Below, piece after piece: positions 11,801-26,800 of a stretch of DNA of 60,000 nt; positions within the stretch are counted from its first letter, which is position 1; every line of letters begins with the position of its first letter. The DNA is from Liolophura sinensis (lineage: Eukaryota > Mollusca > Polyplacophora > Chitonida > Chitonidae): positions 22,329,501-22,389,500 of the forward strand of contig NC_088303.1 of the NCBI RefSeq assembly GCF_032854445.1. The letters are read 5' to 3'. The position numbers and the translations under genes were made by a program. Under the pieces are notes generated by a model, which did not search any database, was not told where the DNA came from, and worked only from the letters and a program-made list of their open reading frames with translations.

Positions 11801-14800
11801 CCCGGGATACTAATCATAGACAATGAGATAGAATGCAAGTCTCCACCTGGAGAGTCTCTGACTATACCAGTCAGCGTAAAACCGGATATACCGGGAGAAG
11901 TCTTCGCCGACAGCCTCGTAAGTTTGGTGTTCATCCGTTCACACGAAGTAGCTCTCTAAAACGGAAGTCAACATTATGGCTGTTAGGGGGACATTTCCAT
12001 TAAATGTACTCCATCTCAGTGAAATGAAACACGGTTCCAGTAACAACTATGGAAAAATTTTATTGCAATATGACAAAACATCAAACATGTGTTAGAGTTA
12101 CACCAACAAACAGGAAATGGAAATCTTTCATAACATAACAAATATTTTAAATATTGTTTTTTACAACACATATTCGCTTCTGTGTGTTTGGTGTGATTAA
12201 TATTGTCAATGAAAACGGGTTAAAAGTTTGGGGTACTGTATTTGTGACATAGCTTACTAGGACAGTTTCTTTGTCTTTACAGTCAAACTTTACCTATTAT
12301 CATGAATGTCCGGAAAGTTCGTGTGGCGAGAAAAAGACCCCGTCACGTGGAAGTTGTGTTCTTGGCGCATGCTCCTGTAACCCACCATGGTCAGGTGACC
12401 AGTGTTCGACTCTCCGCTTGGCCCCAGACGTTGCTAAAATTCCAGCCCAAGAAATTCATGAATTTAATGATTTTCATCTCGAGCCAACGTTGATCGAGGT
12501 ACTGTTGTATTGTTTGTGTTTAAGATGGAGGAATCTCTGTTTTGTCTGGCTTGGATAGAGTAAACTCTTTTGGAGTTACAACACAGCTGTATATTTCGAT
12601 ACATTCCAGTTTTACTATTGTTGACACTTTCACAAATAACGGCTTTCTCGTCTTTTCGTGGCACTCCATAACTTGGTTCCCAGAATTTTGTGAAATTTTT
12701 AATGACAATGCGGCATATTGAGTAATTCTAGACCAGTGACGACTAATAATCTGAAACTAACACCAATGCATTTTTTTTCACTTAACTCTGCTTAGCCATG
12801 CATGGTGCTAGGGGTGTCTAATTTGCTACTATTTAAGCATTTACATGGACAGTTAGAATGAAACCCCAACTGAGGTAAATTGACAATAGGCCGAATTTCA
12901 CCGGTTACGTGTGATCACACTGTCGTCGCTGCTCTGGTTTTACTCTCTATATGCTGTAAGTCTTTTGTCAAACCCTAACAACATGAAAAATGGAGTGAAA
13001 AATGGATGGTTAGGGTCATACTCCTTACAACAAATGCGTCGCTCTCTACCTTTCGCTTTACATCACTGTCACCAACAGACAAGCTTGACCTTTGGAGCCT
13101 GTGAGACGTACGTGGGCTTGATTAGATTTAGCCTCATCACTTGTATCATGCCGTGGAACTATTTAATCAGTATTTATCAATAAAATTGTTTTAGGTGTTG
13201 GTTAGAATAGCGTTGTTCAAGATTTCTGTACAAAATTTGCTATTGGTGGCAGAGATGTAAAGCGAAAGGTAGAGAGCGACACATGCGCTGTAAGGAGTAT
13301 GACCCTAACCATCCATTTTTCACTTTTCTCGACCGGAGCAATCCAGTTCAAAACACTTCAGCTCACGATTCAACATTACATTTTGTTTTCATGTTGTTTT
13401 AGGGCACAGAACCCATATCATGGACATTGGAAAGTAATGTGAATGGTATGAAGATTGACGTAGTAACAGGATTTGTCACGTGGTCTGACGTCACTGCCAG
13501 TCCCGAAGATGTAACATTTACCATTTTTTGTCACAATGACTTGGGCTCCGACAACGAGACAGTTCGTTTGACAATATTACCTGGGTACCACGTGACCTCA
13601 TTGCAGCTGGATCCAGAGGGACCATTTACAGTTCCCGTCCCCGTGACGTTGTCTGGGCAGGTGAAGCTCAGTACGGAGAAAAACATATCTGGTTCACTTC
13701 CAATTCATATCAGGTAAATAGGCACATATTTATGGTTGCGTGACAAAAGAGAGGTGCTCTTGTGAAGTGCAAATTACTTCATTTTTGCTTCTTTTAAAAA
13801 CTGACATAAGCAAATAAAGAAAATTGATGAGAAAAAAACGTTAAGTTTGTGACTGTAGGTTTAGGTTGCCCTACATTTAAGGCATTTTGAAACCTCCAGC
13901 CGAGTGTAATTTGTAAAAACAATCCATAATCAGCTTATTTGTATTCTCATCAATAGCATCACGTTTTTGAGACTCCTATGCATCATTTTACAAAGGGCGT
14001 ACAGGATCTGCTAATTAGACCACCCTTACCACGGATGACTGTTATGCACAGAAGCATTTAGCAAGTAATAGCTAAGTCATTCAAGATCATATAGTGGAAA
14101 AGCCTGACCCGTGATATGAAGCAGTCGTTTTGATGAAATCCCACGCTCCTCATTACAGTGAAGTAGACGTCACATAAGTAAATGTACACGTCGATGTAGC
14201 GTAGCGACTGGTTTGAAAGACAAGCCTTCAAACGACGATACGATCAATATGACATCAGTTAAGATTTTCAAAGATGTGCTTGAACCGTTCATTTAGTGTG
14301 AACATGTCGCATCTTCGTTATATGCAACCTGTCATTTGGAGAAAAGGGATGTTTAGTTATCAGTAATTTCATTTTGTTGTAGAATAAAACACGGTAACGA
14401 CACAAGGCTGCTTGAAACGAACGCTGACAATGCATCTCTGACGTTTGAGGAGAACTTTTATCCGGCGAAATCAGATGTTGGTTTATTTCATGCTGTAAGT
14501 GTCAGTTTTACTGTGCATTTAGTTCTTTCTTGTTTCAAGTCATTCAAGTTGCATATGTTGCCTATTTGTTGATTGAATTATTGTTGATGTTGTCACTGCT
14601 TCGACACGTGAGTATGGAGGTGACCGATTTGTTTGCTTGTTGGGTTAATAGAAAACCACATGTTGTCTTAAGGGTCGCTGTAATACCAAAATTCACACAT
14701 GTAAAAATATGACAGTGATGCACCAAATAAACTAGCTATTTTCACGTATTTATTAGTAAATGGTTGTGTAAAAGATGTAAAAAACGTTAAAAAGAGAACA

Positions 14801-17800
14801 ACATTATAACTTTCTGTCTTCACTTACCTCTGCAGGACGCTCGACATCCTGCCGACTCTGACTTTGAATCACGGGTCACGTGGTCTGTAGTGGGATTACG
14901 GACAACTCCTCAGTCAATCACTTGTAAAGGTCTCGTTGGGAATGAGATCACGCAATCGATTGTTATAGAAAACCACGCTTATGAACCGCTCACGGACTTA
15001 CGATATGCGGTATGTTACGTTCATAAGCAAAAGATTTAGGAGTCTACGAGAAGGCGTAAAACAGTACGTTCAAAAACAATCTAGTTATGTTCAACTATAC
15101 TTAGCTGCACCTCGTCCATTGACCTCGTCTGGGGAAAGACCCCAAGGGAGTAAGTAAATACATGGTTGCGTAAGTTTGTATGGGCAAAGTCAGAACTCAA
15201 GGGTACGAACTTGATCGTTTCCTTACCCTGATATTTCCCAACATTTCTTAATATTCTCTACTCATCGATGACCTAAAGTTTTGATTATGTCACTGATTCG
15301 TGAGATGATCTTCAGATGATCATTTGTGACAATTTAATTTGAATCCTTGAGACCAATCCTAGTGTCCTTGCACGATTTCAGAGATGTGTGATCAAGTCTA
15401 AAATAGTGTAGCGTTAAATAACGACCAAATAAATAAATATATAAATAAATAAATAAATAAATATATCGAGATTTACGACCATTTGTATTATGTTTTATAC
15501 AGATTGATGGTGACACAGAAAACATCATCCTCAAACTGCAGACTGGCAACAGGAGAAACGTACCTCAAGGTGACGTCATAGTTACGGAACTTGTTAGCCA
15601 ACAGCCATTTCCTGTCAACATTACCATGTTAGGTGAGCAGGTTAACATGTCGAACAACATATGGTAAGACAGATGCAGATCTATTACCGATTGTGTAATT
15701 CAAAGACTACTAATTGCTTGACCCCTTGGTAAATATATTTACAAATAGAGAAAACAACATACAGGGTATAAATGGTATACCTGGTGTTTTTCCACAAAAC
15801 ACACACAAACTGCATAGTCTATAAACAGAAGCACCTAGTTTCCTTTGTAATGCAGAATTTATTGACACATTTGCTTTTGGTGTCCCTTTCGGAAATTATT
15901 GGTTAAATATGAAACTTAAAGTCCTAAAGCATAAAATCCCCACAAGATTACATCCCATTGACAACACAGATGCTGTGTTCTGGGTTACTAAATTTAAAAG
16001 TATACAGGGATCTGCCCTGTGGACGACACCCTCCTGGAATTGTCAGGATTATTAACCGTAATTTTGTGTCCCAGCTACAGAGAAAACCGGCCGATGAAAT
16101 CTGCTGAAACTTTTACACAGGTGCTTGTCTTTTGTCTGAAGTAGTACATGTAAAAAGTATGTTGCCCTATGTCACATGACCTGGTTGCCATATGTTGGAT
16201 TTATATGAAAAGTGTTTAAGCATCTTCTTCAAGCTCTAAAATCACAAAATCAATTTTTTTTTCAAATTTGGCACACGTGCCTTTAGTTGGGTGGCAAAAA
16301 CTCCTTAATGTGAATCCTTCCGTTTGAAAGTTAAGTTTGGAGAGGCCAATGAAAATAGCTCAATAATTAGGTCAACTGTAAAAACTGCACAACTGGCTGA
16401 AAGAAAAACATTTCTCAGGATAATTGATTTCAAAGAATTATTCCCGTTTAAGTTTTGGCAGTTATATTTCCTTGTTGTTTTTTTTACTTCTGCCTTTGAT
16501 GATGTCTATCTCTCTTGAATCGTAGCTGACGTTGCCGTATCCACTGGCTTACAGATAACGTTTATGAGTGCCGAGTTGGCAAACGTTACAGTGGAGGTCA
16601 GCGTTGACATTGGGGCATCGGGGCCGGTTCTTGTCATGAATCCCAACGAGTTAAACATTACTATCTTCAGGGGAAAGGAACGCACATTCGAGGTGCGTCA
16701 CTTTTAAATGTGTTTAAAACTGGCATGTGGCTTCATCGAGAATAGCGACATGCCACTCTCCAGTTTCGCGCTGCTCTGGTTCATGTTCGATTTTGTTCAC
16801 ACTTAGCCTTTGAAAAAAGAGCAACAATTAATACAACATTAGTTATTTCGGAAGAGGTGAAGAGAGACCTAGATGTAAACGACCAGAGCCATTTTGTTCT
16901 TAAGGTGCATGGTAACTCAAATCAAATCAAATTTTAATCTGGAGTTTTTAGGAAGCCATGGCATACACCAGGAAAGAGAAACTGTAAACACGAGGTCGTC
17001 TCACTTGTACCCCGCTGTTTGGCTGAAACAAAAAAGAAGTGTTACAGAAATAACTCTCACCTGACAATTAAAATTTATAGCATGGCATAACTTGACATAG
17101 TTTGGACTGCGAGGTTTTGATTATGCAACATCTGCCAGCAGACTGTGTTGTCTTTTGTTTCCTCCAGTCTGTGTCCGGTTCCCTACCACCATAATGCAGG
17201 CTGTTAAGGTATATGAAGTGAAACATTCTTAATTACGGCGTAAAACACCACTCAACTAAATAAATGAATGAATATCACTCCTAAAAAGGCTTCTGTCTAT
17301 AAACCATATGTTAGGGAAACAGTAAGAGGAACCTCGTGACCTAGAGGTTAAATGAATGTCACTTCTAAAAGAGCCCCTGTCTTTATTAGCCATGTATTAG
17401 ACTCAGTACTGGATAGTGTTGATGTCTACCGTTGCTACAGCATAAGATTGAGATAGAATATCTCCTTGTTTCTTTGTCTCAATCAAGGTCTTTTATGTAT
17501 CATATGGACGACAAACATTTGCTTGTGTGTTTTTGCAGGTAATTTTGAAAAACACGGGGACTGCAACTGCGTTGAACTTGGAATTACAGCCCCCGACTTC
17601 TGAGGATTTATTCGTTTTGTCGTTCGACAAGCTTGATGTAACAGATCTCGACTACCCGTTCCTCGATATACATCCTGAGGAATCCGCCATGCTCAATGTT
17701 CTGGTGGCGCCCCCTGCTGAGGCAGATATCGGCTATAAGCAAGGCAGCATTGTAGTGACGTCACAGGACATCGAGTCTACGCTTTGGGTGAAGTAATTTT

Positions 17801-20800
17801 TGTTTCGTTTACCTGATGTTTTTTTTTCACTTTACAGTCTAAATCTTGGCTTTTATAGCGTTGAGTATTTAACATATTGAATGTGCTAATGGTCAAACAA
17901 TCCTCATTGCAAAGATTATAACCTGGTTAAACGGTATACTGTGGAAAGGGGTTTTGAGAAACGCAATAATAAAGACGTTAAATCCTCTGAAAACAAGAGG
18001 TATTGCTCTAGATTGTCTACAGCCGCCCATCCCGTACCTCAGCGATAACGTCACTGCTGATCACTGGCAGGGCCTTTGAATCTGGGAATTCCTGTCAATA
18101 TGATGTCATTTTCGAGATGGATTTTTGCTATACAGAAGCAAATATACTGCCATATGAATTTGAACCAATAATAAACGATTAGCCAAGAAGAAACCACGCT
18201 GATGTTCCATTTTATGCCAGGGACAGCAATGAACAAACTTCAGGTTCTGAGTTTTCAGGCGATGGATTTTACGCTTGTTCAGTCATTCCAGCGCAGTGCC
18301 TCTGGCGGTAGGGTTTGGTAGGTTATGGTTTGTCCTGTTTTACATTGACATCGTTTTTGTGCGAATTCCCAGGTTAAAAGACAACCGAGCTTTGCGCATG
18401 GTCAGCTGTGCTCTCAACGCTGTTGTATCGAAGACCGACAGGAGATCGGCTTGAGCAGTAAATCTATTGTTTTAAGAGGACCTTAAATGCGTTTCTCAGA
18501 GGCCTATAGTGTATTGTTTAAATAGGTGACAGGTAAAAACTTTGTAATTTGTAACGGAGAAAGAGTTTGCATTTAGGACCTTTAGCTAAATATGGACACT
18601 AATCGTTTAAGTTAAACAAGCTGAACGCTGGATTAGTAGCATGCAGAATTTCGAACGGCTGTCTGTTGATGGAGGTGTACGTAAAGGACTCCATTCAAAG
18701 TAATTCTGAAAGTGTCAAGTGTAGTTATGGCTAAGAGAGCTTAGTTATATGTTGGTTATATGATGGTTGGATAGGTGCGTGTGTAAATAAATTACTTAAT
18801 TTATTAACTTATTTATTTAATTGATGTTTTACGCCGTACTCAAGAAAATTTCACTTATGAGTTCTCATCCACGGCTCATATTTATGCATAGTTAAATGTA
18901 AAGCAAAAGCAACCTAATGCATAATTTATTTATTTGATTGGTGTTTTACGCCGTACTCAAAAATATTTCACTTATACGACTGCGGCCCTTCATTATGGTG
19001 GGAGGAAACCGGGCAGAGCCCGGGGGAAACCCACAACAATCTGCAGGTTGCTGGAAGACCTTCCCACGTACAGCCGGAGAGGAAGCCAGCATGAGCTGGA
19101 CTTCAGCTCACAGCAACCACATTGGTGAGAGGCTCGTGGGTCATTACGCTGCTCTAGCGCGCTAACCGACTGAGCCACGGAGGCCCTCGTAACACATTCC
19201 CCGGCTTAGCCCAACTGAAAAATCGGTAGTGATGTCCTGGAATTCTTGCTGCGAATGGTTTGGGTTAATTTAGCTCAGTACGCATGCGTCAGAGTGCGCA
19301 TCCTGTTAAGTCTTCTTTTTCCAGCTGGTTTGAATTGAAGACAAGGATGGGGCATGTTAGAAGCAGGTTTGAACACAATGACTAGCTTACAGTGCATTTT
19401 TCTCTATCGATCCCATCTTATTGAGCTCAGTATAAAACCTTTATCATTAAGACATTAATCCAATCTTCCTTGAAAACCGTGTCAACTATCAAATCACACC
19501 CACACTTTCGACCCCAAATGACGCAGTACTCTTGGTTACAGTCTGTATATCTTGTCTGAAGAAACTGTCAACGTCACAGTTCTAGTAGAGGACGAACGCG
19601 CATGCATGACACATGGTAGGCCTACAGCCGGCCTGTCGTCAGCAGTTGTGGAACTATCAAACGATAACAGGGGGTTCAGAGTCCAAACACCCACGGATGA
19701 TTTGGGTAAGTTTGATTTTTCATTGAAAAGCTAACCAAAGGTTGGACAGCCCTATTTGTTCCACTTGTACCTATAGTAATGAATTAATTTTGGCTTGTGT
19801 AACTGTTCAGCCCATGAGCCTTTAGGTGGCTGAATTGTACATAGCATTGCATTGTGAGGTTTGTCAGGTACATGAGTATTCAAACCTGACTGTAGAAATA
19901 AAAGAAAAATATTTTTGGAAAATACATCAAACTCCGTTGAAATATAAATGAATGCCAGTTTTATACTCGTGAATTTTGAAGGCGTGGCCACATTTACGGG
20001 ACTCCACGAAGATTACTACGAACTATCGGTGACATCTGTCAGTCACAAACCACAATCCTCGTTCATCTTTGTGACTGCCGGGAAGGAACAGTTCAAGGTC
20101 ACCTTGGAGAAGATTGCCGTGAACCTGTCGTAAGTTATCTAGTGATAACTTTTCCCTTCACTTTCCAAGGAGGACTAAAATACTCATGTGACAAAGACCC
20201 GATTAAGCATACAGAGATAGCCGTATAAATAAAATCGTGATTTTTGATATAATGTGATGGTACTCTATACAGTGAATATCAACGTATAATAAAAACGTTT
20301 CTTCTACTTCCACACCGACATCCAGGTGTGGCGTCCGACTATGAGCAAGGTCATTCATAAGTACTTTTCCAAGAAGACTTTGTACTAAACTGTGACTAGA
20401 ACTTGATTCTTGTTAGCCGTCAGTAAAATTCACAGAACAGCGTTTGTGAATGTTTGGCTTCAGATGGGTACAATCAGATGACCTTAAGAGTAGGGATGGA
20501 GTAGCACTTCAGGCAGACATCTCCACAGACGCTCCAGCTCCTGTTATAATCGTCACACCCTTAACACTGGATCTGAATGCTATCGAGCAAGGCAACATCA
20601 ACAACATCAACATGCGGTTGGAAAACCGCGGAGGAGTTACTGCATACAATGTAACGATCCAACTGCCAGAGGACCATCCATTCCTGCGATTTGAGGTGGT
20701 AGGTGATGATGCGTAGTAAACATTTAAAATGACGGAATGAGTGATTAGGGCCACACTGATATCTAGTTTAGACGTACCGTAGATAAACGTTTACTTACGG

Positions 20801-23800
20801 TCCTCTTTAATCAAACTGAATTTATATAATAGCAACAATCTTATATTTATTTGTTTATTTATTTGATTGGTGTTTTACGCCGTACTGAAGAATATTTGAC
20901 TTATACGATGGCGGCCAGCATTATGGTGGGAGGAAACCGGGCAGAGCACGAAAAAACCCACGACCATCCGCAGGTTTTTGGGTCATTACGCTGCTCTAGC
21001 GCGCTAACCAAATGAGCCTCGGAGGCCCCAAACAATCTTATAAAAATGATAGTTCATTATTGTGTTGTGTTAAATGTGGTGGAAATATGACATTTTCCTA
21101 GACCTATAACGTCATTGCATATATTGTTACCTAATTCTGCTTAAGCCTCGTAGCTAGGGAGCTAATATCTAAGCATTTACATAAACGGTTAAAATAAAAC
21201 CTTAACTGAGGTACAATGATAACAGTCCATATGTCATCGGTTGCGTGTGACCATTTGCCAACAATCACACTGTCGTCTCTAGTCTAGATTTGCTCTCCAT
21301 GCTGTTGTCTTTTACATTAGAAATAGAGATTATATCTGCACCAGTCCTACCATAGACTTGTCGTACCCTGCGTGGAACATGTACATTAAAATATAACCCG
21401 TGTGGTAATGTAGCTGGTACAGTCACAGAACTATCTAATACGTTCATTTTGAGAACATGTTTGTTGTTGTGAAGGACTCGACCCAAGTTGGTGACATTCC
21501 AGTGAATGGGACAGTTATGGTGCTTGTGACGGTACGTTTTCTGACCACAAATCCCGATGTTAACGTCACCATGGCTGCGGAAACAGAAACTTTCAGGTAA
21601 GAAGTTTTTTTAGAGAATTTATCGATGCAGAGGATATGCACAATAGGTTTCGCTCCTTTCCATATAAGAGGTCAAGTCATCTTTTCAATTTTTTATATAG
21701 AACGACACTTTTTACCACCATGCTGTGTAACTTCCACTAAAAAGTCAAATAAAATAGTAATATGTATTGACATTCATTAATTTGGTGTTATTTGGTACGT
21801 CTTACTGGAATAATGGTAGTTACTGTGGTTTATTCTGTCTTTGGGTACACGCTGATGAGGAAAGGACGGGAGAATGTAGGAGAGTTGTTTTAAATGGCGA
21901 TGTCAAGAGCCATGTGTAGCTCAAAGTTAATATAAGCACGTGCAACCGCCATATGTGTACTGTTTTCTGTATGGTTTACATTGACTTCAATGTTATGGGC
22001 TAAAGGCGACTCTGTATGGTCAATTGTATTACAATCGACACGATCGTTATAATCGATATAATGGAAAAGTTACAGACTGCTTGTTAGGAGATCCGGATAA
22101 ATGGCCCTTGTAAGGTAGTAGTTTTTCTTTGTTTCAGACAGAGGACAATTTCTGATATCCCTCACCTCTTACTGAAAGTTTTGTATAATGGCGCTTGTGG
22201 GACAAACCTACCTAAAGAAGTTCATGTTATCATGATGCGAGGCGGGAAACCAAACGCAACAAGCGAGGCTGGTCCCCCCAGTGACGTGGAACTTCCGGAT
22301 TTAGGTGAGATCCAGTCGTGATACCCAAGGTGTGTTCAAAGCCTTTCTTGGTATATTGGGCAAGACTTTTATTTATTTTATGCCTGTATAATGCCATACA
22401 CTTCGTGTCATGCCAAAATCACGATTTTCAATGTGATTTTTTTCTCAATGTGATAAGAGTGAGTGAGTGCTTGGGATTTAACGTCGTACGTAACAATTTT
22501 CCAATCATATCATGACGAAGGAGTCCTTACAGTGCATCTAATGTGCCTCCTTGTTTCAGGGCGGATTTCCACCGCTCTTTTATCTAGTGCTACTTCACTG
22601 AGACGCCTTTCCGAAGGCAGGTAAGCCGCCCCGCCCGAGCCATTATACTGATACGGGTCAACAATGTCGTTGCACTATCCCTTCAAAGTTACAACTTCCT
22701 CTTTTAAGGTCTTAGGTGTGACACGACCCAGGATTGACCCTGGATCTACCATTCCTGAATCGGACGCTCTACCAACTATGCTATCGGGGCCGGTACCAAA
22801 GTGATAAGACTAACACATGCGTATATGATAACATAATAATCTCGCCCTAAAGCGTGTTAAAGCCCAACATGAATTACAGGCCCATTTCTTGATGGACTTA
22901 ATAAACCAACGGGGTAATAAACCAACAACAGGTTGTAGAAGAATCATAATGGTTTTCATTGACCTTGACCTGTTTTTTCAAGGTCTTTAGGCCTGTGCCT
23001 CTATGGCTTTGTGAACACATTGTCTCTTGCAACTGTGTATATAGCTGAGTGATACATTGTGTATTGCGCATTAGTTTTATGATCTTTGTTTTGATTTTCC
23101 AAACCTAAACGTGAAGTGAAACTGTCTGTTTCCGTCTGTTTATTGTTCCATGCAGACTATAACATTCCCCTGGAACAGTCTGTATTTTGTGAGCCCTGCT
23201 TGCTGACGGTGTCAGAATGCACGCGTTCCATCAAAATTCCTCGAGAGTGGGCAAAGTGCGCTGCGGGAACGTTCCGCACCATGATGGATGAACGGACGCT
23301 CTATGGGACCTTTTTGGGCGGCTTCATCGCTATGCTTGAACTGTTCGTCTCGTGCGGACAAGTGCCAGGATATTCACGGGCGCTGAACACAAACTCATCG
23401 GACTCTAATGTATCTCGAAGGTGAGAAATTAGATTTATTTTATACAGGCATACATTAATTTAAAAGCCAAAATCCGGGAAAGAAGTTATCATTATTGCCT
23501 GAGGACCAGTATATAGATGTCGGTATATTCAAAGAATCTTGTGAAATAATACAAAATAATCGAATAAAAGTTTTATTTATAAAGAAAACGCGTTAACATG
23601 CAATTATATGATTATGTTGACAATTAATACCTTATAATAACTGTTATTTACATTGAACTTGTTAGTTATTTGATTGATGTTTTCCCCTGTAATCATCAGT
23701 ATTTTATTTTCAGACTCTCATTACACTTCGCCTGACTCCTCTATTACTCTGACTCATGAGGTCGGGTATCTGATATCTGTCTCTGGCCCGGGGATCATGA

Positions 23801-26800
23801 AACATCTTAGACTTAAGTCAAAATTTCAAATGACTTTAAAATTCTTGTTTCTTATGCTATAAGGTCAAAATTTTGCTTCACAACGTAAAATAACTGAAAG
23901 GAACTTACCAGATTTTATGATTTAAGTGCTGTCTTACGTCTAAGATCGCTTCGTGCTCCCGGGGCCTGGCTATTTTGACGTCGGCTGTTGAACGCAAAGG
24001 TAGTCTGGTAAGACGCACGTGGCAAAACATGTTGGTTTCTTCTGGCTTGTTACATCACTTAGAAACCCATGTTTAAAAATATTTTTCAACAATTTTCTCA
24101 GTAACGAGTATAATTGTGAAATGAACTGCATTCATGTCCCTGTAAGAGAAAGGTTTAACAGCAGTTATGTTCATTTTTGTTCATTTACTTTCTTCTTCTG
24201 ACGTTATCATCTACAGGACATGTGTTGATGATCTGAAAAACAGCTGCGAAGAGAAATATTCATTCCCAGGTGAAGAAAGCAGTGGGAATTCGGGAAGGGG
24301 CAGAGCGCCATCAGTGGCTGAGAGCAGACTTGTCGTCCAGGCGATTTATAACATACGTGATGCGCTTTTACCCAGTAGCTGGTGAGTTCAGTAATATTTG
24401 TAGGGTGTCAGATCATCATAATTTAGGTACATGTACAGCCATGACCGAGTAGGCCCATACTGTACTAAATAGGTCACGTGAAACAGACACCCCCCCTCCC
24501 CCCCCCAAAAAAAAACAAATCATGATTATTATTTTAGTCCATGTAAAAATGTCAAGTGCCTCATAAGTAACGTAGGGAAAAATGCCGATTATTATACTGT
24601 GATTGCTATCTACCTTTGACTCATTTTACCGTGCTTCATTTTGTTTCTGTTTTGGCACATATGCTCTGACTGGTCCTTTGTATTTGTGTAAGTATGTATA
24701 GGTGATATACCACATGACGAAATGCGTAGACAGACCATTTTACGCTTATTTTTGTATCGTGCTCAAACGTAAAAAATACGATTTGTGGGCTAATTGTTCT
24801 TGAATATGAAATCTTTGCAAAGCGGTTTAGGTTGATACTGTTTTATTGCACTGAGAAAAGCCCACAATAACGCTTCCCAATTAATATGGCTTCTTTTGCA
24901 GCGAAAAATAAATGGTTTGGTAGTAGTGCGAAAAAAAATGTCCAGACAATGAGTCACTTAAATATCAAAGGTTGTATTTTGATTATTGACTTTTGGCCTA
25001 ACCATATTGAGCCCACATATTTTCACCCGAATGTGGCAATTTTTTCTTCTTTCTCACCTACAATCAACCAGTTTTAGAAGAAAGTACACAGGGTTTTCTT
25101 ACTTCATATAATACTATTTTCCCCAAGCTTGTTTTAATATTTACAAGCACTCTTATTTTTAAGTTTCCATGATTTCCGTGGGCTTGTCTGTTACCAGGGA
25201 CACATTTGTAGACCCTGTCTGGTTCACCCAGACTGCCAAGCCCATCCTTGGGAACTCCTCAGCCAGCAGTCTCCCGTTAAGTGAACTTACGGGACAATTA
25301 GCTACCCATTTACCCCGTTCCTTGGAGCCGGAACAGGCAGAGGAATTTTTTTCCAAACTCCGCCATTTTTCTCCTTCTACCATGTCAAACCTGCTTGGTC
25401 CTTTCATGAAAGGACTAGATCTGATGACTGAGGTAAGAGTTTTATATATTATTTATATTGTTAATTAACCTAAGTTAAACAAATTAAAACTATCCTAAAA
25501 TTCGGCAGGTAGTAAGTAAACCTGACTACACTGAATGGGTCCAGCAAGGGATGATAATTAAGAAAAAGATGATCAAATGAGGTTATTGTCAGTTGACAGA
25601 TGGTACTGTGTTGTTCACAGAACACATATCTAAGTGAATTTGATTTTGTTGTAACAACTTCTAAAATTCAACAAGGTGGAAATATCTGTGAACTGTTGTT
25701 CGATTTTAGCCACATGCATAAATCGTATGAGATATATACGATTTGTCCTGTTTTCATTTGACTAGATGAACCCCGGAAGTCCATATTATACATAGCACCG
25801 GATCAACGGGACTTAAAAATACTCATTCAGCGTCATCAATTGGGTAGCAGAGATGTGGGTAGTCTGTACAATGAGGACATTAACCGGCGCGATTTTAGAA
25901 AGTGGTTAGCAACTAAGACCATCATGATTGCGTTTGTAAACAATCATGATGGGCTTTGTTATCATGGTGTTTTTGATTTATTTTATTTTATTTTATTTTT
26001 GCTTTGTTCATTGCAGAGAGGACATTCTGACCCGCTGACGTGGTATAACGAAGAACTGAAGTCATTTAGTCAGTCGCCGAAGGTAAGTCGTTAGTTCTCT
26101 TTTAAAGCCGGCTTTAGTGTTTACAGAAGGCTTAACAGATGACTGTTACAGAATTTCAGTCAACCAATCTTTCAGACAGTCAATACATTCGAATGAATTT
26201 AGGAAAAACATTCCCCGTCGTAAATAACAATGTATATTACTAACATCTGTTTGTTGATTTCTTGCTTCCTATATAACATAGAATGTGGTTGTTGCTGTTA
26301 TCAGGACAAACATTTGTGTGCCAAGGCTAAACTGAGACTCAATCAGAAGCGGACAGACGTGAACAGTCACGTGATCGTCACCATGGACACAGAAAATGGC
26401 GAACTGACAAGTTTGTTGGATGTACTGGTCAACATTTCCATTGTTCGTCTGAACGACAGCGAGGATTCTTCTCATTTGTTCACAATAGGTTGACTACGTA
26501 TTATTATTCCAGTGTATATGTTAAAGGTTATAAGATTTATGCATGATTATTTTTTATTTATTTAAAAATTGAACTTTCGTAATGAAACTCGGCCTTTTCG
26601 AGTGTGCTGTCTTCCAAAATGCCAAAAAGCTGTTCGCTACAAACCAATGTTTTCTCTAACCCTACCGTAATCCTAACTTCATATCACCTAATTATTTTTG
26701 AATAATAAAAGCATAAACGTGACAATTATAAGAAATGTACCTGGCATATCGGCGGCAAGCCAAAATTCGATAACCGTGATTTCCAATTCTAGACGGTAGT

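Noticed and set aside
19542-19560. Suspected frameshift at the start of exon 17
   Set aside because: It disappears if exon 16 ends at 17792 rather than 17787; the junction is then open and sensible.
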